A stretch of 35,754 nt of DNA. Origin: Muribaculaceae bacterium. Lineage in GTDB: Bacteria; Bacteroidota; Bacteroidia; Bacteroidales; Muribaculaceae. Within the stretch, counting starts at the first letter, position 1. Each line of letters begins with the position of its first letter. Location: contig VSPD01000028.1 of assembly GCA_009775125.1 (NCBI GenBank), positions 1-35,754 of the forward strand. Reading direction: 5' to 3'. Position numbers and translations under genes: made by a program. Positions 16,618 through 25,782 of this stretch are shown here, one piece after another. The notes below the pieces were generated by a model, which ran no database searches, was not told the DNA's origin, and saw only the letters and a list, made by a program, of their open reading frames with translations.

Positions 16618-19089
16618 ATGACCCTGCTAAAATCTATCACCATCACCCTTGCACTTTCCGTTGCAGCGACTGCAATGGCGGTGCCCGCGCGGCGCGTCAC
16701 CACCACCGTGACACAGCCCGACGGCTCTCAGCTTACCATCACCTCGGCAGGCGACGAATTTTCACATTTCTTCCTTACCGACGACGACAACACCGTTGTC
16801 CGCGGTAAAAACGGAGCTTATTATTTCGCCCAACCCGCCGACAACGGAATCGTTCCATCTGAAATCCTCGCGTCAGGAAGCCTTCACCGCACCGCGGCTC
16901 AGAAAGCCTTCCTCTCCTCCCTCGACCGCAATAAACTCAGCAAAGCCATCGATGCCCGGCGGATAGCCAACACCGCGCGCCTCAACAAAAGCCGCGCGGC
17001 ATCGTCCGACGTGCAGCAAAGCATAAGCTCCGACCCTTCTACCAACAAGGGTCTTCTCAACAGCTCGTTTCCGCGCTTCGGAAAAGTGCGCACCATTGTA
17101 ATCCTCGTAGAATTCGCCGACAAGAAATTCACAATCAAGAACCCCAACGCGTTCTACAACGATATGATGAACAAGAAAGGATTCAACGAATACGGCGCCA
17201 CAGGTTCGGCACGCGACTGGTTCGACTTCTGCTCAGGAGGCCTCTTCGAACCTGAATTCGACGTTTACGGCCCCTACACGCTCTCCAAAAATATGGTAGA
17301 TTACGGCGGAAATGATTACTACGGCAACGACATCGACCCCGCCGGAATGATCGCCGAGGCCGTCCGCCTCGCCGACGACGACATCGACTACTCGCAATAC
17401 GACATGGACTCAAACGGCCTGGTCGACAACGTATATGTCTTCTACGCCGGATATGGCGAGTCTGACAACCCCTACCAACTCGCCGACACCGTATGGCCCC
17501 ATCAGTGGCACATGTCCTACGGCGGCTACAACATCACAGCCGACGGCGTGATAGTCGACAAATACGCCACATCAAACGAACTCGGCTACACATCCAAGAA
17601 TCCCGACGGCATCGGAACATTCGTCCACGAATTTTCCCACGTAATGGGCATCCCCGACCTTTACACCACATCAAAATACAGCAACGCCGGCGCCCTCACC
17701 CCCGGCGAGTGGTCGATTATGGACTACGGATGCTATCTCAACGACGGCCTCACACCGCCCGCATATAATATATATGAGCGCAACGCCCTGGGCTGGATCG
17801 ACCTCGACGACCTCCTCGACTGCAACGGCTTGCTCAGCCTCGGCAACATCTCCGACACAAATGAGGGAGCCATAGTCCACACCGACAGCCCCGACGAATT
17901 TTTCCTGCTCGAAAACCGTCAGCAGACCGGATGGGACGCCTACCTCCCCGGACACGGCCTTTTGATCTGGCACATCGACTATAACCAAAGCGTGTTCGAA
18001 AGCAACAACGTAAACAACACCTACGCACACCAGTACGTCGACATTGTCGAGGCTTCCGGCGTGGCAAACAACATATCGGCGGCAGCACTGGCAGCCTACT
18101 CGTTCCCCGGCACCAAGAAAATAACCTCGTTCAACAATTTTACGACCTGGCAGAACAAAAATATAAATATCCCGATATTAGACATCGTGGAAAACAACGC
18201 CATCGTATCGGCCACCGTGGTTGTTCCGCCCATAGTCACTCCCCCTACCGACGTGACAGAAACAGGATTCACCGCCAACTGGGAACCCGTCAACGGCGCT
18301 ATCGACTATAAAATCACCGTGGCCACCCATGTCGAGAACGAGCCTTTCGCAAGCACCTGCGATTTCGGCTCGGGAACCCTCCTCGCCGTGCCCGCCGACT
18401 GGACATCGTCGGGCAAAAGTTCCTATACGTCAAACGGCAACTTTGGAAATTCAAGCCCTTCTCTCAAAATGAGCGTGAATGGCCAGACGCTCCAATCTCC
18501 TCTGTATGACGAAGATATACAGAGCATGTCGTTCTGGATGCACCAGAATGCAATCCCGGCAAGTTCAAAATCGGTGCTGACAATCCTGTCCGGCGACAAA
18601 AACTCTACCGACGTAATTTTCACATTCTCCGACTGGACAAGCATTAAGGACGAAGGCAAGACAATTACTGTCGACAACATCCCCGCAGGAACACGCCGGA
18701 TTACTTTCCGCTACGACAAGACCGGCACCGGCAACCTCGCTGTCGACGACATCGAGATTCTCGTCGGAGGCGACATGTCCGAAACGCTCCCCGAATACAA
18801 CACCATATCCACAGGCGACGCCAACTCGTTCAAGGTGAACGCAATGCTCGGCAACACCGACGCCTACGACTACAAAGTATCGGCCGTGTTCAACGGCGGC
18901 TACGAATCGGCTCCCTCCAAGCCCATGACAGTCGGCAATGTGTCGGGAATCGACGACATCACCACTGCACCCGCAACAGCCCCGGCCGGCTACTACACCC
19001 TCCAAGGCATACGCGTCGACCGCCCCGTTGCCGGACAAATCTATATCCGCGTAGCCAATGGCCGCGCCTCAAAAGTTTTGATTGAATAA
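16618..19089 (+). CDS. Secreted M6 family metalloprotease with T9SS-type C-terminal tail
   Basis: This 823-residue protein starts with a signal peptide (MTLLKSITITLALSVAATAMA), which decides ATG 16618 over an upstream in-frame ATG at 16516. The M6 zinc site is H337-E-F-S-H341 followed by GxxD (D347), as in immune-inhibitor-A-like enzymes. A fibronectin III-like segment (FTANWEPVNGAIDY, about residue 550), a cleaved-adhesin-like beta-sandwich with FGSGTL and PADWTSSGKSSY, and a second FN3 strand set follow. The last ~33 residues (YYTLQGIRVDRPVAGQIYIR and a basic end) look like the Bacteroidota sorting tail recognised by T9SS. The protein is a plausible cargo of the PorU-like enzymes encoded upstream. 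An N-terminal propeptide runs to about residue 140. Confidence 0.88.
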   Translation: MTLLKSITITLALSVAATAMAVPARRVTTTVTQPDGSQLTITSAGDEFSHFFLTDDDNTVVRGKNGAYYFAQPADNGIVPSEILASGSLHRTAAQKAFLSSLDRNKLSKAIDARRIANTARLNKSRAASSDVQQSISSDPSTNKGLLNSSFPRFGKVRTIVILVEFADKKFTIKNPNAFYNDMMNKKGFNEYGATGSARDWFDFCSGGLFEPEFDVYGPYTLSKNMVDYGGNDYYGNDIDPAGMIAEAVRLADDDIDYSQYDMDSNGLVDNVYVFYAGYGESDNPYQLADTVWPHQWHMSYGGYNITADGVIVDKYATSNELGYTSKNPDGIGTFVHEFSHVMGIPDLYTTSKYSNAGALTPGEWSIMDYGCYLNDGLTPPAYNIYERNALGWIDLDDLLDCNGLLSLGNISDTNEGAIVHTDSPDEFFLLENRQQTGWDAYLPGHGLLIWHIDYNQSVFESNNVNNTYAHQYVDIVEASGVANNISAAALAAYSFPGTKKITSFNNFTTWQNKNINIPILDIVENNAIVSATVVVPPIVTPPTDVTETGFTANWEPVNGAIDYKITVATHVENEPFASTCDFGSGTLLAVPADWTSSGKSSYTSNGNFGNSSPSLKMSVNGQTLQSPLYDEDIQSMSFWMHQNAIPASSKSVLTILSGDKNSTDVIFTFSDWTSIKDEGKTITVDNIPAGTRRITFRYDKTGTGNLAVDDIEILVGGDMSETLPEYNTISTGDANSFKVNAMLGNTDAYDYKVSAVFNGGYESAPSKPMTVGNVSGIDDITTAPATAPAGYYTLQGIRVDRPVAGQIYIRVANGRASKVLIE

Positions 19090-19148
19090 CCCCCACGGGA
19101 GTCGCTCTCTCCACTCTCCCCAACTCCCCAACTTCCCAACTAAGAAGA

Positions 19149-19985
19149 ATGAAAATAATAGCCGACAGCAGCAGCACCCGCACCGAATGGGCAATAATCG
19201 ACAACGGAAAAATTGTCGAGCACGCCTTCACTTCGGGTCTGAACCCCTATTTTCATACCCGACGCGAAATTTCACATGTAATCCGCCTCGAACTCCCCGA
19301 GATGTTCTTCCGCCGCCGGTGGGAACACGTGTTCTTCTATGGAGCCGGATGTGCCAACCCCGAGAAAAACAAGATAATCGAGTCGAGCCTGATTGCACAG
19401 TTCAAGACGCCCACCACCGTCGAAAGCGACCTACTCGGCGCTGCCCGCGGCTTGCTCGTGGACCGCAGCGGACTGGCCTGCATACTCTCCACCGGCGCAA
19501 ACTCGTGCATGTACAACGGACGGGAGATTACACGCAACGTGCGCCCCGGCGGATTCATCCTCGGCGACGAAGGCTCAAACTCATACCTGGGCAAGACTCT
19601 CGTGGCCGACATTGTGAAAGGCATAGCCCCGATGGAAATAGCATCGCTGTTCTTCCGGCGATTCAACACCAACGTCGACGAAATCATGAACCTCGTCTAC
19701 TCCCATCCCCACGCCAACCGCACCCTCGCCGACTATTCCTTCTTCCTTGCCGACCATCTCGACAACGAATACATCTACAAAATCGTCTACGACGGATTCA
19801 TTAAATTTTTCGAACGCAACCTCATATTCTACGACTACAAGGCAATGCCCGTGTCGTTCGTGGGCAAAACCGGCACCACCTATCGTGAAATTCTTGCCAA
19901 AGCCGCCGCCGACTTCGGCATCACCATCGACAAAGTCGTTCCCGACTCAATGCCCGGCCTAATCGAATACCACACCCTCCATTAG
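19149..19985 (+). CDS. BadF/BadG/BcrA/BcrD-type ATPase, N-acetylglucosamine kinase-like
   Basis: This 278-residue ASKHA-fold protein has phosphate-1 motif MKIIADSSSTRTEWAII, a central ILSTGANSCMYNG with GGFILGDEGSNSYLG (phosphate-2 and sugar region) and a C-terminal VSFVGKTGTTYREIL (adenosine region). This set is typical of the small Bacteroidota BadF-like family related to N-acetylglucosamine and N-acetylmuramic acid kinases. It probably phosphorylates an amino sugar in the cytoplasm during cell wall recycling, which is inference from the family. The 59-nt gap upstream is pyrimidine-rich (repeated CCCAAC) and carries no promoter that I can see. Confidence 0.8.
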   Translation: MKIIADSSSTRTEWAIIDNGKIVEHAFTSGLNPYFHTRREISHVIRLELPEMFFRRRWEHVFFYGAGCANPEKNKIIESSLIAQFKTPTTVESDLLGAARGLLVDRSGLACILSTGANSCMYNGREITRNVRPGGFILGDEGSNSYLGKTLVADIVKGIAPMEIASLFFRRFNTNVDEIMNLVYSHPHANRTLADYSFFLADHLDNEYIYKIVYDGFIKFFERNLIFYDYKAMPVSFVGKTGTTYREILAKAAADFGITIDKVVPDSMPGLIEYHTLH

Positions 19986-20017
19986 TCACTCGTAATTCGT
20001 CATTAATAATTAAAATT

Positions 20018-21211
20018 ATGGAGCATATCAGCAACCGAGTAAAATCTCTCGCACAGTCGGCCACTCTGGCCATGTCGCAGAAAAGCGCAGAACTCAAAGC
20101 CCAAGGTATCAGCATGATTAACCTTTCGGTTGGCGAGCCCGATTTCAACACCCCCCTCCACATCAAAGACGCCGCAAAACGCGCCATTGATGAAAACTTT
20201 TCTTTCTATACCCCGGTGCCGGGCTATATGTCGCTCCGTAAGGCCGTTTCCGAGAAACTCCGCCGCGAAAACGGCATCGACTTCGCCCCGGAGCAGATTG
20301 TCGTGGGCAACGGCGCCAAACAAGCCCTCTGCAACGTGATACTCTCTGCAATAAACCCCGGCGACGAAGTAATTATCCCCGTCCCGGCTTGGGTGAGCTA
20401 CATGGAGATGGTAAAACTTGCCGAAGGCCACAACGTGCTCATCCCGGCATCTATCGAAAACAACTTCAAGATCACGCCCGCGCAACTCGAAGCGGCCATC
20501 ACCCCGGCCACACGCATGATTCTCCTGTGCTCGCCGTCGAACCCCACCGGAGCCGTTTACTCGCGCGACGAGCTCCAAGGCCTCGTCGACGTGCTCGCAC
20601 GCCACCCGCAGATTATCGTCCTCGCCGACGAAATCTACGAGCACATCAACTTCACCGGCTCTTTCACCTCCATGGCCTCATTCCCCGAGATAAAAGACCG
20701 CACCGTCATAATCAACGGCGTGTCAAAGGCTTACGCCATGACCGGATGGCGCATCGGCTACTGCGCCGCGCCCCTCTGGCTCGCCAAGGCCGTAACCAAG
20801 CTCCAAGGCCAATACACCTCCGGAGCTTCATCCATCGCCCAAAAAGCAGCCGAAGCAGCATACACCGGCCCGCAAGACTGCGTCGAGGAAATGCGCCTCG
20901 CATTCCTGCGCCGACGCAACCTCGTAGTAGAGCTCGCAAGCCAAATCCCCGGATGGAAAGTAAACGTGCCCGACGGAGCATTCTACCTCTTCCCCGAAGT
21001 ATCGGCCTATTTCGGTAAAAAATACGGCGACCGCACCATCGCCGACGCCGGCGACCTCGCCATGTTCCTCCTCGAAGAAGCCCATGTCGCCACCGTGAGC
21101 GGCGACGCATTCGCAATGCCCGGCTACATCCGCCTAAGCTACGCCACTTCCGACGACAACATCCGCGAAGCCTTCGCCCGCATCACCCGCGCTCTCGCCC
21201 TCCTCAAATAA
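20018..21211 (+). CDS. aspC: Pyridoxal phosphate-dependent aminotransferase, aspartate aminotransferase type
   Basis: This 397-residue class I/II aminotransferase has the Schiff-base lysine K237 (NGVSKAYAMTGWRIGY), the PLP-ring Asp204 (LADEIYEHI), SPSNPTGA (172-179) and a C-terminal arginine in GYIRLSYATSDD for the substrate carboxylate. These features fit subgroup I-beta/gamma aspartate aminotransferases, which move the amino group between aspartate and 2-oxoglutarate in the cytoplasm. The exact substrate range is not fixed by sequence, and aromatic or alanine aminotransferase activity is possible. It is flanked on the same strand by the kinase gene (32 nt) and tyrS (30 nt), but without overlaps. 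Confidence 0.88.
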   Translation: MEHISNRVKSLAQSATLAMSQKSAELKAQGISMINLSVGEPDFNTPLHIKDAAKRAIDENFSFYTPVPGYMSLRKAVSEKLRRENGIDFAPEQIVVGNGAKQALCNVILSAINPGDEVIIPVPAWVSYMEMVKLAEGHNVLIPASIENNFKITPAQLEAAITPATRMILLCSPSNPTGAVYSRDELQGLVDVLARHPQIIVLADEIYEHINFTGSFTSMASFPEIKDRTVIINGVSKAYAMTGWRIGYCAAPLWLAKAVTKLQGQYTSGASSIAQKAAEAAYTGPQDCVEEMRLAFLRRRNLVVELASQIPGWKVNVPDGAFYLFPEVSAYFGKKYGDRTIADAGDLAMFLLEEAHVATVSGDAFAMPGYIRLSYATSDDNIREAFARITRALALLK

Positions 21212-21241
21212 CATCTGCATAACATTCTCATATATACCCCG

Positions 21242-22537
21242 ATGAATTTTATCGAAGAACTCACCTGGCGTGGCATGATTCACCAAATTATGCCCGGCAC
21301 AGAAGAACAGCTCAAAAAAGAAATGACCACGGCCTACCTCGGCATCGACCCGACGGCCGACTCCCTCCATATCGGCCACCTCGTAGGCGTGATGATGCTC
21401 AAGCACTTCCAGCGCTCGGGCCATCGCCCCATCGCCCTCGTCGGAGGCGCAACCGGCATGATCGGCGACCCCTCGATGAAAAGCCAGGAACGCAACCTCC
21501 TCGACGAAGAAACGCTTCGCCACAACCAGGAAGCCATCAAGGCCCAGCTCGCCAAATTCCTCGACTTCGACTCCGACGCCCCCAACGCCGCGCTCATGGT
21601 CAACAACTACGACTGGATGAAAAACTTCTCGTTCCTCGACTTCATCCGCGACGTCGGCAAGCACATCACCGTCAACTACATGATGGCCAAAGACTCCGTG
21701 AAGAAACGCCTCTCCGGCGAGTCGCGCGAAGGCATGTCGTTCACCGAATTCTCCTACCAGCTCGTACAAGGCTACGACTTCCTCAACCTCTACCGCGAAT
21801 ACGGATGCCGTCTCCAGCTCGGCGGCTCCGACCAATGGGGCAACATCACCACCGGCACCGAACTCATCCGCCGCACCGAATCCGGCGAAGCCTTCGCCCT
21901 CACTTGCCCCCTCATCACAAAAGCCGACGGCGGCAAATTCGGCAAGACCGAATCAGGCAACGTATGGCTCGACCGCCGGTACACATCGCCCTACCAGTTC
22001 TACCAGTTCTGGCTCAACACCACCGACGCCGACGCCGAAAAATACATCAAAATATTCACTTCCCTCTCCCGCGAGGAAATAGAAGCCCTCGTGGCCGAGC
22101 AGCAGGCCGACCCCTCGCAGCGTCCCCTGCAAAAACGCCTTGCCAAAGAAGTGACCACGATGGTACACTCGGCCGAAGACTACGAGGCCGCCGTCGAGGC
22201 ATCTAAAATACTCTTCAACAACAACACCGCCGAAATCCTCCACCGCATCGACGAGCCCACACTCCTCGCCGTGTTTGCCGGCGTGCCCCAGTACGAAGTA
22301 AGCCTCGATGAAATCAACGGCGGCGAGACAAAAATCGCCGACCTCCTCACCGACCGCGCCCCCGTATTCCCCTCCAAAGGCGAGCTCCGCAAACTCGCCC
22401 AGCAAGGCGGCCTCTCCATCAACAAAGAAAAAGTCGCCGACATCAACACCGCCGCCACCGCCGACCTGCTCCTTCAAGGCAAATACATCCTCGTGCAAAA
22501 AGGCAAGAAAAACTACTTCCTCCTCAAAGCCATTTAG
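21242..22537 (+). CDS. tyrS: Tyrosine--tRNA ligase
   Basis: This 431-residue class I aminoacyl-tRNA synthetase activates tyrosine with ATP and charges tRNA-Tyr. Visible signatures are HIGH (residues 43-46), the tyrosine pocket GSDQWGN (195-201), the KMSKS-loop variant KFGKT (232-236) and a C-terminal S4-type RNA-binding domain (from about 365, with LRKLAQQGGLSINKEKV). Length and domain order match the bacterial TyrRS of the KFGKT subgroup. The stop codon TAG (22535-22537) lies inside the sequence TTTAGGAAC that begins a short palindromic repeat. Confidence 0.97.
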   Translation: MNFIEELTWRGMIHQIMPGTEEQLKKEMTTAYLGIDPTADSLHIGHLVGVMMLKHFQRSGHRPIALVGGATGMIGDPSMKSQERNLLDEETLRHNQEAIKAQLAKFLDFDSDAPNAALMVNNYDWMKNFSFLDFIRDVGKHITVNYMMAKDSVKKRLSGESREGMSFTEFSYQLVQGYDFLNLYREYGCRLQLGGSDQWGNITTGTELIRRTESGEAFALTCPLITKADGGKFGKTESGNVWLDRRYTSPYQFYQFWLNTTDADAEKYIKIFTSLSREEIEALVAEQQADPSQRPLQKRLAKEVTTMVHSAEDYEAAVEASKILFNNNTAEILHRIDEPTLLAVFAGVPQYEVSLDEINGGETKIADLLTDRAPVFPSKGELRKLAQQGGLSINKEKVADINTAATADLLLQGKYILVQKGKKNYFLLKAI

Positions 22538-22565
22538 GAACACAAGCCTCCGGCTTGTGAAAAGT
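22535..22565. repeat. Short palindromic repeat after tyrS
   Basis: TAGGAA is followed by CACAAGCC (22541-22548), TCC and GGCTTGTG (22552-22559), then AAAAG. Related copies with the same TAGGAAC start or the same stem-TCC-stem plan lie at 25087-25132 and, in both orientations, at 25391-25476, with a broken copy at 34414-34473. It is a small hairpin unit with no coding potential, possibly a REP-type element. Confidence 0.7.
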
Positions 22566-22629
22566 GTGGAAGATTGGAAGTGTGGAAGACCTTCCCATCT
22601 CCCCAACTGCTAAACTGCCCAAACTCACA

Positions 22630-22665
22630 AAGGTCATTAAGGTCCTTAAAGCCCTTAATGACCTT
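22630..22665 (+). terminator. Hairpin and possible terminator between tyrS and pnp
   Basis: A perfect 13-bp stem, AAGGTCATTAAGG (22630-22642) with CCTTAATGACCTT (22653-22665), has a 10-nt loop and is followed by AT-rich DNA (ATATTTTATCC). It could end the tyrS transcript before the pnp promoter. The T run is imperfect. Just upstream, AAGTGTGGAAGA occurs twice (22562-22573, 22578-22589). Confidence 0.5.
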
Positions 22666-22690
22666 ATATTTTATCCAATTTTCAAAAGCG

Positions 22691-22722
22691 TTTGGATTTT
22701 ATGCAATTTTTTTGTATCTTTG
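22691..22722 (+). promoter_or_regulatory. Promoter of pnp
   Basis: TTTG (22691-22694), a 20-nt spacer and TATCTTTG (22715-22722) fully match the Bacteroidota promoter. The transcription start would fall near 22727-22729, leaving a leader of about 37 nt. This excludes the in-frame ATG at 22564 as start. Confidence 0.85.
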
Positions 22723-22764
22723 CACGATTTTAACCGACGATTATTATACACTATACCTAACTTT

Positions 22765-25026
22765 ATGAACGTTATTAAAAAAACCATCACCCTTGCCGAT
22801 GGCCGTGAGATCACAATCGAAACCGGCAAACTCGCCAAGCAGGCTGATGGAGCGGTGGAAGTAAGAATGGGAGGCACAATGCTCCTCGCCACTGTGGTTT
22901 CGGCAAAAGAAGCCGGCGAGGGCGTCGATTTCATGCCCCTCCAAGTTGAATACAAAGAGAAGTTCTCCGCCGCCGGCCGCTTCCCCGGTGGTTTCTTAAA
23001 GCGCGAAGGCCGCGCCAGCGATTACGAAATCCTCACCGCGCGCCTCGTCGACCGCGTGCTCCGTCCCCTCTTCCCGGACAACTACCACGCCGACACTTTT
23101 GTCAACATCACAATGTACTCATCCGACGGCGTCGACATCCCCGACGCTCTCGCCGGACTCGCAGCATCCGCTGCTATCGCCGTGAGCGACATCCCCTTCA
23201 ACGGTCCCATCTCCGAAGTGCGCGTTGCCCGCATCGACGGCAAATTCGTTATCAACCCCACTTTCGAACAGCTTGAAAAAGCCGACCTCGAACTCATGGT
23301 GGGCGCTACCTACGAAAACATCATGATGGTGGAAGGCGAAATGAACGAAGTTTCAGAAGCCGTCCTCCTCGAAGCCCTCAAAACCGCACACGAAGCCATC
23401 AAGGAAATGTGCGTGGCTCAGAAAGAACTCGCCGAAGAAGTCGGTTCCACAACCAAACGCGAATACTGCCACGAAGTAAACGACGAAGACCTCCGCGCCG
23501 ATGTCAAGGCAAAATGCTACGACAAGGCTTACGCCGTAGCCAAAGCCGGCTGCGCCGACAAGCACTGGCGTCAGGACTCCTTCGACGCAATCTGCCAGGA
23601 ATACATCGACGCCCTTCCCGAAGAAGAACGCGACGAAAAAACACCCCTGGTAAAACGCTACTACCACGACGTTGAGAAAGAAGCCGTGCGTCGCTGCATC
23701 CTCGACGAAGGCATCCGCCTCGACGGCCGCAAGACCACCGAAATCCGCCCCATCTGGTGCGAAGTCGACTACCTCCCCGGCCCCCACGGATCCGCCGTGT
23801 TCACCCGTGGCGAGACACAGTCGCTCTCTACCGTGACCCTCGGCACCAAACTCGACGAAAAAATCCTCGACGACGTGCTCAACCAAGGACGCGAACGCTT
23901 CCTCCTCCACTACAACTTCCCGCCCTTCTCCACCGGCGAAGCCAAGCCCGTGCGTGGCGTAGGCCGCCGCGAAATCGGCCACGGCAACCTTGCCCACCGC
24001 GCCCTCAAACGCATGTTCCCCGACGATTTCCCCTACGTATGCCGCGTTGTATCCGACATCCTCGAATCCAACGGCTCATCGTCGATGGCTACCGTCTGCG
24101 CAGGCACACTCGCCCTGCTCGACGCCGGCGTGAAAATGAAAAAACCCGTATCCGGTATCGCAATGGGACTCATCACCGACACCGAATCGGCTAAATACGC
24201 AGTCCTCTCCGACATCCTCGGCGACGAAGACCACCTCGGCGACATGGACTTCAAGGTAACCGGCACACGCGACGGCATCACCGCCACACAGATGGACATC
24301 AAGTGCGACGGCCTCTCCTACGAAATCCTCGAAAAAGCCCTCCTCCAGGCCCGTGACGGACGTCTCCACATCCTCGACATCATCGAGCAGACAATCCCCG
24401 CGCCCCGCGAAGACTACAAGCCCCACGTGCCCCGCATCGTCACCATGACAATTCCCAAGGACCTCATCGGCGCCGTAATCGGCCCGGGCGGAAAAATCAT
24501 CCAAGGCATCCAGGAAGAATCCGGAGCAACCGTATCCATCGACGAAATCGACGAAGGCGGATACATCGAAGTGGCAGCTGCCAACAAGGAATCCATCGAC
24601 AAGGCCCTCTCTATGATCAACGCCATTGTCGAGCTCCCCGAAGAAGGCAAAGTCTACCCCGGCACCGTACGCTCAATCATGGAATTCGGCGCATTCGTTG
24701 AATTCATGCCCCACCGCGACGGCCTCCTCCACATCTCCGAAATCGCCTGGAAACGCCTCGACAACATGGAGGCATCCGGTCTCAAAGAAGGCGACCACGT
24801 AGAAGTGAAACTCATCGAAATCGACAAGAAAACCGGCAAATACCGCCTGTCGATGCGCGCCCTCCTTCCCAAGCCCGAAGGCTACGTCGAACCCGAACGC
24901 AAGCCCCGTGGCGAACGCGGACCCCGTCGTGAAGGCGACCGACGCGACCGCGGACCCCGTCGCGAAGGCGGCGACCGCCGCGACCGTGGCGACCGTCCCC
25001 GCCGCGAACCCCGCACCGAAGAATAA
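22765..25026 (+). CDS. pnp: Polynucleotide phosphorylase with Arg/Gly-rich tail
   Basis: This 753-residue 3'-5' exoribonuclease degrades RNA with phosphate, releasing nucleoside diphosphates. It has the standard order: RNase PH domain 1 (N-terminal, MGGTMLLATVV), helical linker, RNase PH domain 2 (RGETQSLSTVTLGT; SSSMATVCAG; DILGDEDHLGDMDFKV), KH domain (LIGAVIGPGGKIIQGIQEES) and S1 domain (VYPGTVRSIMEFGAFVEF). After S1 comes a tail of about 40 residues built from repeated GERGPRREGDRRDRG-type units. The tail is very basic and lies where E. coli PNPase has its RNase E-binding end. ATG 22765 follows the promoter and matches the family N-terminus. The gene ends in a terminator at 25053-25088. 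Confidence 0.97.
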   Translation: MNVIKKTITLADGREITIETGKLAKQADGAVEVRMGGTMLLATVVSAKEAGEGVDFMPLQVEYKEKFSAAGRFPGGFLKREGRASDYEILTARLVDRVLRPLFPDNYHADTFVNITMYSSDGVDIPDALAGLAASAAIAVSDIPFNGPISEVRVARIDGKFVINPTFEQLEKADLELMVGATYENIMMVEGEMNEVSEAVLLEALKTAHEAIKEMCVAQKELAEEVGSTTKREYCHEVNDEDLRADVKAKCYDKAYAVAKAGCADKHWRQDSFDAICQEYIDALPEEERDEKTPLVKRYYHDVEKEAVRRCILDEGIRLDGRKTTEIRPIWCEVDYLPGPHGSAVFTRGETQSLSTVTLGTKLDEKILDDVLNQGRERFLLHYNFPPFSTGEAKPVRGVGRREIGHGNLAHRALKRMFPDDFPYVCRVVSDILESNGSSSMATVCAGTLALLDAGVKMKKPVSGIAMGLITDTESAKYAVLSDILGDEDHLGDMDFKVTGTRDGITATQMDIKCDGLSYEILEKALLQARDGRLHILDIIEQTIPAPREDYKPHVPRIVTMTIPKDLIGAVIGPGGKIIQGIQEESGATVSIDEIDEGGYIEVAAANKESIDKALSMINAIVELPEEGKVYPGTVRSIMEFGAFVEFMPHRDGLLHISEIAWKRLDNMEASGLKEGDHVEVKLIEIDKKTGKYRLSMRALLPKPEGYVEPERKPRGERGPRREGDRRDRGPRREGGDRRDRGDRPRREPRTEE

Positions 25027-25052
25027 TCATTCTCCCGCATAAACCCCACAGC

Positions 25053-25088
25053 AGGCGCACACCCCCACCGGTGTGCGCCTCTTTTATT
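25053..25088 (+). terminator. Rho-independent terminator of pnp
   Basis: A perfect 11-bp stem (AGGCGCACACC, 25053-25063, with GGTGTGCGCCT, 25070-25080) has a 6-nt loop and is followed by CTTTTATT. It lies 26 nt after the pnp stop codon. Confidence 0.9.
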
Positions 25089-25132
25089 AGGAACTCCGGC
25101 CATCAGGAACTCAAGCCTCCGGCTTGAGAAAA
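25087..25132. repeat. Short palindromic repeat units after pnp
   Basis: TTAGGAACTCC (25086-25096) is followed by a second unit CAGGAAC, then TCAAGCC (25111-25117), TCC and GGCTTGA (25121-25127), then GAAAAG. It is the same stem-TCC-stem plan as the unit after tyrS. Confidence 0.65.
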
Positions 25133-25150
25133 GACCGTAAGCTCCAAACA

Positions 25151-25245
25151 GTAGGGACGTACGGCCCGTGCGTCCGGGAAACCATCTTGGCAATTAATTG
25201 ATAATCAATCGTTCATCTGCGGACGCACGAGCCGTGCGCCCCTAC
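25151..25245. repeat. MITE-like palindrome, copy B
   Basis: The 26-nt arms (25151-25176 and 25220-25245) match the arms of copy A at 197-291 with few differences, and the ATTGATAATCAAT centre is kept (25197-25209). The flanking CGGCATAAACAG is also shared. The left GTGTGTCAAAA end of copy A is missing. A matching right end (GCCTTTTTGACACACCCTC) lies far away at 25532-25550, so copy B appears to be split by later insertions of other repeats. Confidence 0.75.
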
Positions 25246-25272
25246 AATCTCGGCATAAACAGGCACAAGCCG

Positions 25273-25304
25273 AAGAATCGGTGCATGGAATCGAATAGCG
25301 ATTC
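25273..25304. repeat. Hairpin unit shared with 34113
   Basis: CGGTGCATGGAATCG, a 5-nt loop and CGATTC form a small hairpin. The same block with the same GAATCG/CGATTC stem and a different loop occurs in repeat copy C near 34113-34150. Confidence 0.6.
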
Positions 25305-25390
25305 GGAAAGAAATTTGTGTCCCCCGGAGCGCAGTCGCACTCTTTTTAACCACGAATTACATAAATTTCGCGGATTTCACAAATTATTTT

Positions 25391-25476
25391 GAATCCACTC
25401 GGTAGGAACACAATCCTCCGGATTGTGAAAAAATATAATCACAATCCGGAGGATTGTGTTCCTACCGAGTGGATTC
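25391..25476. repeat. Perfect 38-nt inverted repeat with nested hairpins
   Basis: The arms 25391-25428 and 25439-25476 are exact reverse complements over 38 nt, with a 10-nt AT-only loop (25429-25438). Each arm contains the small palindrome CACAATCC-TCC-GGATTGTG next to TAGGAA, so it is two copies of the tyrS/pnp type unit facing each other. As RNA it would form an extremely stable hairpin in either direction. No mismatch has accumulated, which points to recent origin or active gene conversion. Confidence 0.9.
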
Positions 25477-25592
25477 ACTCCCTGCCTGTCAATTATTAAT
25501 GCACTAGAATTACGGCTTGTGCCCATAAACAGCCTTTTTGACACACCCTCTTTCTAATAGATAAAAATATCCCGGCAACGTTTGCCACCAAA

Positions 25593-25666
25593 CACGGCGA
25601 AGCCGTGGCTCCTTGGTTAACCGCGTATGGAGGCGTAGCCGACATGCGCGGTTAACCAATGCCTCC
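25593..25666. repeat. Cluster of nested hairpins with GGTTAACC core
   Basis: CACGGC-GAA-GCCGTG (25593-25607) is followed by a perfect 13-nt inverted repeat TTGGTTAACCGCG (25613-25625) / CGCGGTTAACCAA (25647-25659). GGAGGC/GCCTCC (25629-25634 / 25661-25666) could pair as an alternative. The stretch has no coding content and looks like another repeat unit. Between 25667 and 25782 I see nothing further. Confidence 0.7.
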
Positions 25667-25782
25667 GATGCCGGCACTGTGAAACTGTGCCTCGTGCCAT
25701 ATTAGACTTAGCCCTCCGACATACAAACCGTGCGGCATACATCCATAGGGTATAAAATTTTAATTGCAAACCTCCAAAAGCC

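Noticed and set aside
25381..25560. Possible CRISPR array because of repeated palindromes
   Set aside because: Repeat units are not evenly spaced, spacers are absent and orientation alternates. No cas gene is present in the window.
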